Both the position numbers and the translations under genes were made by a program. From Xanthobacteraceae bacterium 501b (GTDB taxonomy: Bacteria; Pseudomonadota; Alphaproteobacteria; Rhizobiales; Xanthobacteraceae), in contig KB899087.1 in NCBI GenBank assembly GCA_000378025.1, forward strand, positions 1,116,001-1,180,000: 64,000 nucleotides of DNA. The letters run 5' to 3'. The notes below the pieces were generated by a model. The model was given only the letters and a program-made list of their open reading frames with translations, made no database searches and was not told the DNA's origin. Of the stretch, positions 57,940 through 64,000 are shown piece after piece. How positions within the stretch are numbered: the first letter of the stretch is position 1; every line of letters begins with the position of its first letter.

Positions 57940-59019
57940 TCAGTACAGCCCGCGACCCATATCGGTCGCGCCCTCGGTGCCGGTCGGGGCATAGCCCATC
58001 ACCGGTTGCGGACCGACAATCCAGCCGGTCGGCGCGCTGGCCGCCTGAGCGGGGGCGGTGCGGATCGGCGGCTGCAGGCTGGCGACCTGCACGCCCGGGG
58101 CGGGAGCGGCGGCCTTGGCACGCTTGGTGGGGGGCGTTGCCGGGGTCGCTGCCTGGCGCGGGGCCGGCAGCGCGGCGGCCACCACGGCCGGGCGCGGCGT
58201 GCTGGTGCCGCGCACCGGCGCGAGCGGCGCGGCGGCCGGCTCGGCATAGGCCTGCGCCACCTGCTGGTCGTCGACGGGCTCGCCGAGATCGAAAGGCCGG
58301 CTCGGCGGCAGCGGCACATTGGCGGCGGTCAGGCCACGCATCGAGCCGGCGGAGGCGACCATGACGGCCGGCGCCTCGGCGGGCTTGCCGTTCATGCGCA
58401 GGGTCGAGGCGAGCTGGATGTCGTCGGAGCCTTCCAGCGGCGCCTTGCCGATATAGTCGACACGCACCCGGGCGGTGCCGGTGGACTTGAAGCCCAGCAT
58501 GTCGGCGGCGCGGTGCGAGACGTCGATAACCCGGTTGCCGTGATAGGGGCCACGGTCATTCACCCGCACCACCATGGACCGGTTATTCGCCAGGTTGGTG
58601 ACGCGGACATAGGACGGCATCGGCAGCGTCGGGTGCGCGGCGGCGATGGAATGCATGTCGAAGACTTCGCCATTGGCGGTCAGCCGGCCATGGAAATCGT
58701 CGCCATACCAAGAGGCGAGGCCCTCGGCCCGGTAGTTCTTCGGCTCGGTCGGCACATAGGTCTTGCCGGCCACCACATAGGGCTTGCCGACGCGATAGGT
58801 GCCGCCGCCCTTGGGCACGGGCTGGCCGGCGGCGACGACGCGCGGGCTGGCGGAAACGCCGTATTTCGGGTCGATCTTGCTCGTCAGCTTGGTGCCGCCG
58901 CTGCAATTGGCGACCAAAAGGCCAATGCCGCACAGCGCCGCGATCCGGCTGAACCGGACGAATGCCTCACCTGCCGCGCAGCGGCCGGAAGCATTGGCAA
59001 GAGCAGGATATTTCCCCAT
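57940..59019 (-). CDS. rlpA: Septal-ring lytic transglycosylase RlpA-family lipoprotein
   Basis: Outer-membrane lipoprotein with a double-psi beta-barrel domain acting on peptide-stripped glycan. 359 residues; lipobox LVANC near residue 39, DPBB domain about 100-190 (GLASWYGDDFHGRLTANGE, AAAHPTLPMPSYVRVTN, VNDRGPYHGNRVIDVSH with the catalytic Asp). The C-terminal 150 residues are Ala/Pro-rich and no SPOR domain can be recognised, so septal targeting may differ from the Escherichia coli protein. First gene of the minus-strand cluster. Confidence 0.9.
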   Translation of the reverse strand: MGKYPALANASGRCAAGEAFVRFSRIAALCGIGLLVANCSGGTKLTSKIDPKYGVSASPRVVAAGQPVPKGGGTYRVGKPYVVAGKTYVPTEPKNYRAEGLASWYGDDFHGRLTANGEVFDMHSIAAAHPTLPMPSYVRVTNLANNRSMVVRVNDRGPYHGNRVIDVSHRAADMLGFKSTGTARVRVDYIGKAPLEGSDDIQLASTLRMNGKPAEAPAVMVASAGSMRGLTAANVPLPPSRPFDLGEPVDDQQVAQAYAEPAAAPLAPVRGTSTPRPAVVAAALPAPRQAATPATPPTKRAKAAAPAPGVQVASLQPPIRTAPAQAASAPTGWIVGPQPVMGYAPTGTEGATDMGRGLY

Positions 59020-59294
59020 TCACCCCGAACCGTCTGTGAGCGCCGTCTGCCCCGAAAAACCGGGAGCGGAACCGACGCACCGCACTCAAGATCTCCGGCA
59101 AGATACCGGCTATCCGACTTCGTGTCTCTCAGGAGGCTGTCTGAGTGAGGCGAAAATGCGGCGCATCGCTTGGCATGGTGAACGAAGTGTAAGTGACCAA
59201 GCGGCAACGACATTTTCGCGCGGCCGCGCCCAAGCCCCCGATCGGTGCCACGGCACCCCTGCCCGATTTCGGCCGCGTGGCCGCTCGGGAGCGG

Positions 59295-59957
59295 TCACAT
59301 CATCCGCAGCCGGCCAGTGGTGCCGACCGGCGAGGTGGAGAGATATTGGATCGAACAGCGCACCAGTTCGGGCAGGCTGGTGGCGCCCAGCTTGGCCTTC
59401 AGCGCCGAGCAGGTATTGGCGACGGTCTTGTAGCTGATGCCCAGCTCGTCGGCGATGTGGGTGTAGTCCTTGCCCTCGGCCAGCAGCGACAGCGTCTGCA
59501 GCTCGCGCGGGGTGATGTCGGCGAGCGGCGCGGTCTTGCGCGAGCCGAGCATGGCCACCTGCAAGGCGAGGTCGTGGCTCATATAGGGCTGACCCTTGCG
59601 CACCCGCTCGAAGGCTTCCAGCAGCGCGCCCGAAGAGGTGTCCTTGAGCACATAGCCATTGGCCCCCGCTTCCAGCGCGCGGCTGGCGATGACGGGGTCA
59701 CCATGCATGGAGAAGACGAGAATGGGGGTGCGGGCATCCTGCATCCGCAGGCGGCGCACCAGCACCAGCCCGCTCAGGCCGTTGCCCTGCAAGGCGAGGT
59801 CGACGATGACGACATCCGGCTTCTCGCGGCGGAACAGGCGATAGCCCGCCAGCACGGTGGAGGCCTCCAGCACCCGCTCCACGCCCGCATCCTCCAGCAG
59901 CCGCCGGCAGCCCTGGAGCACGATGGGGTGGTCGTCGATCACGAGGGCGCAGGTCAT
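59295..59957 (-). CDS. moxX: NarL/LuxR-type response regulator (MoxX-like)
   Basis: 220 residues: receiver domain with phospho-acceptor D53 (DVVIVDLALQG), conserved Lys in VLKDTSSG, and a LuxR-type helix-turn-helix (ITPRELQTLSLLAEGKDYTHIADELGIS) near 145-205. Its start overlaps the kinase stop as ATGA. In Paracoccus the moxXYZ genes, divergent from the methanol dehydrogenase operon, encode exactly this regulator/kinase/small-protein trio and are needed for its expression; position and order here are the same. Confidence 0.82.
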   Translation of the reverse strand: MTCALVIDDHPIVLQGCRRLLEDAGVERVLEASTVLAGYRLFRREKPDVVIVDLALQGNGLSGLVLVRRLRMQDARTPILVFSMHGDPVIASRALEAGANGYVLKDTSSGALLEAFERVRKGQPYMSHDLALQVAMLGSRKTAPLADITPRELQTLSLLAEGKDYTHIADELGISYKTVANTCSALKAKLGATSLPELVRCSIQYLSTSPVGTTGRLRMM

Positions 59958-61450
59958 TGGGCGGCGAGCCTTTCCGGAGCGGCCGAGAGGCCGAATTCAG
60001 TGGGGTGGGCGGGAATGGCCACGTCGATTCGGGTCCCGCTCGGCACGGCCGCAACGATACTCCATTTGCCGCCGAGGGCGCCGATGCGCTCTTCCATGCC
60101 GATAAGCCCGAAGCCATGTGGCGCGTCGTCGGCGATGCCGGTGCCGTCATCCTCGATGGTCAAGTCGATCCGGCCCGCCCGGCGATCGGCCCGCAGGCTG
60201 ATGGCGATGTTGCGGGCGTCGCCATGGCGCAGCGCGTTGGTCACGGCTTCCTGGATGCAGCGATAGAGGGTGATGTCGACGCTGTCGCCATAGCGCTCGG
60301 CCAGCCCCTCGGTGGCGAGGGTGATGCGGCGGCCGGGCGAATGACTCTCGAAATCGGCCACAAGATCGGCCAGCACCGCCGCCAGCGGCACATGGCCGAG
60401 CGCCATCGGGCGGATCTTGCGCAGCAGGCGACGGTTCAGACACTGAATGCGGTTGAGAATATCGGCCATGGTGGCGATTCGCTCGCCCATGCGCTGGCCC
60501 AGCGCCGGCTCGGCGCGGGCGGTGAGGCGCTCGATCGATTCGAGATTGGCGCGCAGCCCGAACACGCAGGGGCCCAGCTCGTCGTGGAGATCGGAGGCGA
60601 TCTGCCGGCGCTCATCGTCCTGCACGCTCACCAGCCGCTCATTCAGCCGGGCATTGTCGCCGCGTGCCGCCTTCAGCGCGGCGCCGAGCGCGTTGAAACG
60701 ATCGGCGATCAGCGCCAGCTCGCGCACCCGGGGCGTGGCGAGCCGGTGCTCGAAGCGGCCCGCCTCCAGCTCATGCAGGCCGGCCGAGAGGGTGCGCAGC
60801 GGCATCAGCAGCCGGCCGAGCACGAGATAGAGCGCGACCAGAATGGCGATGTTGACCGCCGCCGCCAGCACAGCGAGGTCGGACATGTCCTCCCACACCT
60901 CGGCGATCTCGTCGGAGGCTTCGCCGGCGACGCGCACCTGCCCCACACGGGCGCCGTTCTCGACGATGGGAATGAGGCTCTCCTGGCCTTCCACCGACAC
61001 CAGCCGGGTGAACCAGCCGGGCACGTCGCCCTCGTGTTCCTCCTCGTCCGCTTCCGCCGGGGCGATGTCCAGCGCGTTGCCGGCCTGGTCCTCGATCCGG
61101 ATGCGGACATGGCGCAGCCCGCTGATGTGGAGCGGCAGCTGGGCCAGAGAGCCGGTGGCGCCCTCGGCGCTGGCCAGGCGCTCGACCGTTTCCTGCACGA
61201 AGCGCTCGGCCACGGCGAGCGAGGACAGCATTTCGGCCTCGGTGGCGCGCCTTGCATTGGCGATGATGACGACCACGGCCAGCAGCGCGGCGCACAGATT
61301 GATGGCGACCACGGCGGTCAGCACCTGGGCGCGCAGCGAATGGCGCTGCCACCAGCCGAACGAGGCCGGGCGCGACGGCCCCCCGGGTGCCGAAGGGGTG
61401 TTGCCAGTGATGCCGGCCGCGATTTTGGCCGCGTTTCGGGCAGGGGTCAC
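59954..61450 (-). CDS. moxY: Sensor histidine kinase, HisKA_3 type (MoxY-like)
   Basis: 498 residues: a proline-rich cytoplasmic start, helix at about 41-65, periplasmic domain 66-192, second helix about 193-213, HAMP, HisKA_3 box DDERRQIASDLHDELGP (H289), and an ATPase domain with IQEAVTNALRHG and FGLIGMEERIGALGG. The periplasmic domain has an acidic run EADEEEHEGD (133-142) that might bind a cation. Overlaps the lipoprotein gene upstream and moxX downstream by 4 bp each, so the three are coupled. Methanol-pathway role is inferred from location. Confidence 0.82.
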   Translation of the reverse strand: MTPARNAAKIAAGITGNTPSAPGGPSRPASFGWWQRHSLRAQVLTAVVAINLCAALLAVVVIIANARRATEAEMLSSLAVAERFVQETVERLASAEGATGSLAQLPLHISGLRHVRIRIEDQAGNALDIAPAEADEEEHEGDVPGWFTRLVSVEGQESLIPIVENGARVGQVRVAGEASDEIAEVWEDMSDLAVLAAAVNIAILVALYLVLGRLLMPLRTLSAGLHELEAGRFEHRLATPRVRELALIADRFNALGAALKAARGDNARLNERLVSVQDDERRQIASDLHDELGPCVFGLRANLESIERLTARAEPALGQRMGERIATMADILNRIQCLNRRLLRKIRPMALGHVPLAAVLADLVADFESHSPGRRITLATEGLAERYGDSVDITLYRCIQEAVTNALRHGDARNIAISLRADRRAGRIDLTIEDDGTGIADDAPHGFGLIGMEERIGALGGKWSIVAAVPSGTRIDVAIPAHPTEFGLSAAPERLAAQ

Positions 61451-61974
61451 GGCGCGGGATTCCCCGATTTGAGAGCCGGCTCGTCGGCCAGCGCCGCCAG
61501 CGCGGCGGTGCGGTCGAGGCCCTGGGTCCGCAGATTATAGTAATGCTGGCACAGATCGCTGAAGCCGGCGCGGGACCCCTTCCCGGCGAGGGTGGAGAAA
61601 TCGGCGATGATCTCGCGCGCCTTCTCGCGGATGCCGATCTCGGCCAGCATGGTTTCGAGCTGCACGGCGCGGTTGGCGATCATCCGGCCGGTCTCGCCGA
61701 AGCGGCCGTCAGCCTCGGCCAATACGCCCTGCCATTCCTTTGCCGCCGGCGCGTTCGCCGCGACATCGGCCCCGGCGTCGCGGCTGGCGAGCCACACATC
61801 CGGCTCAGTGTCGTCGGTGGGCTGCAGCCAGGTCTTGCGCGCGACGGCATCGCTTTCCGGCGCGGTGACGCGCTCGCGCTTTTCCGGCTCGCTCTCCCCC
61901 GGACAGCCGGCGAGAGCGAAGGCCAGGACGGCGCTCAGCGCGAGGCGCAAAAGAGAAAAGGGCGATGTGTTCAT
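61447..61974 (-). CDS. moxZ: Lipoprotein of the mox regulatory operon (MoxZ-like)
   Basis: 175 residues with a lipoprotein signal (LALSAVLAFALAGC, Cys23), so probably anchored in the periplasm. The mature part is helical: charged linker, KTWLQPTDDTEPDVW, then AVQLETMLAEIGIREKAREIIADF and DLCQHYYNLRTQGLDRTAALAAL. Sequence alone does not reveal a function; it is named MoxZ by position, as the gene before kinase and regulator in a unit divergent from mxaF. A periplasmic partner of the kinase is a plausible role. No strong ribosome-binding site before the ATG. Confidence 0.7.
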   Translation of the reverse strand: MNTSPFSLLRLALSAVLAFALAGCPGESEPEKRERVTAPESDAVARKTWLQPTDDTEPDVWLASRDAGADVAANAPAAKEWQGVLAEADGRFGETGRMIANRAVQLETMLAEIGIREKAREIIADFSTLAGKGSRAGFSDLCQHYYNLRTQGLDRTAALAALADEPALKSGNPAP

Positions 61975-62421
61975 TTATACTTATGAACTTCTTATGAGAT
62001 TGGCCGCAACGACGGTCGACAACAGTAGCTCTCCGGCGGCACCGGCGCCAGCGTCATCGTGGAAGCGCCGGGCCGGTTTGGCGCAAACAGCGTCAACCCG
62101 CTGATAGGGAACCATTTTCGGTGGATTTCGGCAAGGGTTCCGGGAGGCATGGGTGAATTATCTGTGGGTACGGGAAGAAGTTCCCGCCCCGAATTTCCAT
62201 TCTGCCTAAAGACAATAAATCCGCAGACAGCGAACAATACTCCCAGAACAGCCAATGTTCTTAGAAAATCATAAGAATTCTCCGCCGATCCCAAAGACAA
62301 GCTCATGGAACTGCCCACCCATGAGAGGGCACGGCGAGGGATAAAAGAGACCCGCACGTCGACGGCAAAGCCGGGGCGCAGCGGGACGGCCTGGGAAGTA
62401 GGAAACGCGAGGGAAGACCCA
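61975..62421. promoter_or_regulatory. moxZ-mxaF divergent regulatory region
   Basis: 447 bp without ORFs, AT-richer than its surroundings in the middle. It contains CGGGAA-N4-TTCCCG (62171-62186), GGAACC-N22-GGTTCC (62108-62141), TCATAAGAA on the minus strand at 61989-61997 and on the plus strand at 62269-62277, and AAAGACA twice on the plus strand (62208-62214 and 62293-62299). AAGACA has been described as a -35-like element of methanol-dehydrogenase promoters, but no matching -10 sits at standard spacing here, so the promoter itself is not located. Confidence 0.65.
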
Positions 62422-64000
62422 ATGAGCCGACTGCACACTTCGGTGTCCGCGCTCTCTGTCGCCGCCGTGATGGCGGCCGCGGTGAGCCTCGGCGCCTCGG
62501 CGCCGGCGGTTGCCAACGACAAGCTCGTCGAGCTGTCGAAGAGCACCGACAATTGGCCGATGACCGGCAAGAACTACAACGCCAACAATTACAGCGAGGC
62601 GAACCAAGTCACCAAGGAGAACGTCAAGCAGCTTCGTCCTGCCTGGTCGTTCTCCACCGGCGTGCTGTCGGGCCATGAGGGTACCCCTCTCGTCGTCGAC
62701 GGCGTGATGTACATCCACTCGCCCTTCCCCAACACGACCTTCGCGGTCGGGCTGGACGATCCGGGCAAGATCCTCTGGCAGCACAAGCCGAAGCAGAACC
62801 CGACCGCCCGCGCGGTGGCCTGCTGCGACGTCGTCAACCGCGGCCTCGCCTATTGGCCCGGCAACGGCACGGTCGGCCCGCTGATCATCAAGACCCAGCT
62901 CGACGGCCATGTGGTCGCCCTCAACGCCAAGACGGGCGAGGAATACTGGAAGCTCGAGAACTCCGACATCAAGGTCGGCTCGACGCTCACCATCGCTCCC
63001 TATGTCGTCAAGGACCTGGTGCTGATCGGCTCCTCCGGCGCCGAGCTCGGCGTGCGCGGCTACGTCACCGCCTATGACATCGCCACCGGCGCCCAGAAGT
63101 GGCGCGCCTATGCGACCGGCCCGGACGAGGAAGTGCGCCTCTCCGACGACTTCAACAGCGCCAACCCGCATTACGGCCAGAAGGGCCTGGGCAAGGCGAC
63201 CTGGGAAGGCGAGGCCTGGAAGATCGGCGGCGGCACCAATTGGGGCTGGTACGCCTTCGACCCGGACACCAACCTCTTCTACTACGGCTCGGGCAACCCG
63301 GCGCCGTGGAACGAGACGATGCGTCCGGGCGACAACAAGTGGACGATGACCATCTGGGGTCGCGACATCGACACCGGTAACGCCAAATTCGGCTACCAGA
63401 AGACCCCGCACGACGAGTGGGACTATGCCGGCGTCAACGTCATGATGCTCTCCGAGCAGCAGGACAAGGAAGGGAAGATGCGCAAGCTTCTGACCCATCC
63501 CGACCGTAACGGCATCGTCTACACGCTCGACCGCACCAATGGCGACCTCGTCTCGGCCGACAAGATCGACGACACGGTCAACTGGGTGAAGAAGGTCGAC
63601 CTGAAGACCGGCCTGCCCGAGCGCGATCCGGAATTCGGGACCCGCATGGACCACAAGGGTCGCGACATCTGCCCCTCGGCGATGGGCTACCACAACCAGG
63701 GACATGACTCCTACGATCCGGAGCGCAAGTCCTTCTTCATGGGCATCAACCACATCTGCATGGATTGGGAGCCCTTCATGCTCCCCTACCGTGCCGGCCA
63801 GTTCTTCGTCGGTGCGACCCTGTGGATGTATCCCGGCCCGAAGGGTGATCGCCAGACCTATGAAGGTCTCGGTCAGGTGAAGGCCTATGATGCCATCAAC
63901 AACAAGTTCAAGTGGCAGGTGATGGAACGCTTCGCGGCCTGGGGCGGCACGCTCGCCACCGCCGGCGGCGTGATGTTCTACGGGACGCTGGACGGCTTCA
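62422..64000 (+). CDS. mxaF: Methanol dehydrogenase large subunit MxaF (3' end outside window)
   Basis: PQQ-dependent periplasmic methanol oxidation. 526 complete codons are present of about 620. Signal peptide with cleavage after AVA (mature Asn at 32). Beta-propeller sequence throughout; disulfide vicinal cysteines C134-C135 (AVACCDVVN). Cofactor-metal ligands are E208, N292 and catalytic D334. Two residues after D334 there is Ala (DYAG) where lanthanide-type XoxF enzymes have an extra Asp, so this is the calcium-type MxaF. GAGGGAAG precedes the ATG. mxaJGI would be expected downstream, outside the window. Confidence 0.96.
   Translation, partial: MSRLHTSVSALSVAAVMAAAVSLGASAPAVANDKLVELSKSTDNWPMTGKNYNANNYSEANQVTKENVKQLRPAWSFSTGVLSGHEGTPLVVDGVMYIHSPFPNTTFAVGLDDPGKILWQHKPKQNPTARAVACCDVVNRGLAYWPGNGTVGPLIIKTQLDGHVVALNAKTGEEYWKLENSDIKVGSTLTIAPYVVKDLVLIGSSGAELGVRGYVTAYDIATGAQKWRAYATGPDEEVRLSDDFNSANPHYGQKGLGKATWEGEAWKIGGGTNWGWYAFDPDTNLFYYGSGNPAPWNETMRPGDNKWTMTIWGRDIDTGNAKFGYQKTPHDEWDYAGVNVMMLSEQQDKEGKMRKLLTHPDRNGIVYTLDRTNGDLVSADKIDDTVNWVKKVDLKTGLPERDPEFGTRMDHKGRDICPSAMGYHNQGHDSYDPERKSFFMGINHICMDWEPFMLPYRAGQFFVGATLWMYPGPKGDRQTYEGLGQVKAYDAINNKFKWQVMERFAAWGGTLATAGGVMFYGTLDGF

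Noticed and set aside
59020..59294. Possible small gene or RNA in the rlpA-moxX spacer
   Set aside because: No conserved-looking ORF with a ribosome-binding site, no tRNA fold and no clear terminator could be supported.
62209..62267. AAGACA/TAGAAA as a paired mxaF promoter
   Set aside because: The hexamers (62209-62214 and 62262-62267) are 47 bp apart, far from the 16-19 bp needed.
62269..63753. 494-codon minus-strand frame opposite mxaF
   Set aside because: mxaF reads correctly from 62422 with all metal ligands and a signal peptide; the antisense frame is a composition effect.
62422..64000. XoxF-type (lanthanide) methanol dehydrogenase
   Set aside because: The extra Asp two residues after the catalytic Asp is missing (Ala), and the sequence agrees with MxaF along its length.

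Overview
The window is an ordinary-looking chromosomal segment of a G+C-rich alphaproteobacterium (roughly two thirds G+C by eye). Gene content and order (dusB-ntrBC-ntrYX-trkAH-dat-hfq-hflX; a PDH operon whose E1-beta carries a lipoyl domain; fused ispDF; Bradyrhizobium-type ndv glucan genes; mox regulators divergent from mxaF) point to Hyphomicrobiales, most likely a methylotrophic or facultatively methylotrophic Xanthobacteraceae (Ancylobacter/Starkeya/Xanthobacter-like). The genus is an inference. No rRNA, tRNA, CRISPR array, transposase or integrase was seen.

Layout. 1-1.0 kb: truncated GntR/FCD regulator and an HpxZ/AtzH-like protein. 1.05-8.8 kb (minus): ppiD-trpE-trpG-trpD-trpC-moaC-moeA, joining envelope folding, tryptophan and molybdenum cofactor genes. 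9-13.2 kb (plus): tpiA, secG, pyrG and a VOC-family protein, closed by a strong terminator. 13.3-18.6 kb: a beta-1,3/1,6-glucan cluster resembling Bradyrhizobium ndvB/ndvD/ndvC. 18.5-23.4 kb: a membrane protein, an EamA transporter, then glmU and glmS. 23.4-26.7 kb: palindromic repeats, queF, eno, a 69-residue protein and an FtsB/DivIC-like division protein. 26.9-34.8 kb: pyruvate dehydrogenase and lipoate genes pdhA-(small membrane ORF)-pdhB-(low-G+C ORF)-pdhC-lpd-glsB-lipA, followed by a COQ10/RatA-type protein. 35.3-37.0 kb (minus): ispDF-pncC. 37.1-50.4 kb (plus): dusB-ntrB-ntrC-ntrY-ntrX-trkA-trkH-dat-hfq-hflX. 50.5-59.0 kb (minus): rlpA-dacF-tmk-holB-metG-tatD-MBL hydrolase-mazG. 59.3-64 kb: moxZ-moxY-moxX (minus) divergent from mxaF (plus, cut by the window end).

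How the genes work together. The PDH operon supplies E1alpha, E1beta, E2 and E3 plus LipA, which makes the lipoyl cofactor those subunits carry. The nitrogen region encodes two complete two-component pairs and the tRNA-modifying DusB that classically precedes ntrB, followed by a TrkAH potassium system and Hfq/HflX. The right end is a methanol-oxidation locus: a two-component system with a lipoprotein sits back-to-back with the large subunit of calcium-type methanol dehydrogenase, across a 447-bp spacer rich in inverted repeats.

The most unusual features are a 226-codon gene of about 42% G+C in its core, fitted without scars between pdhB and pdhC; a thymidylate kinase with a 100-residue Lys/Ala/Pro tail; a DacF-type carboxypeptidase with MTG instead of KTG; 14-bp tandem repeats directly before the ndvC-like gene; paired palindromes upstream of pdhA; and a family of GTCAT...ATGAC-bounded intergenic palindromes.
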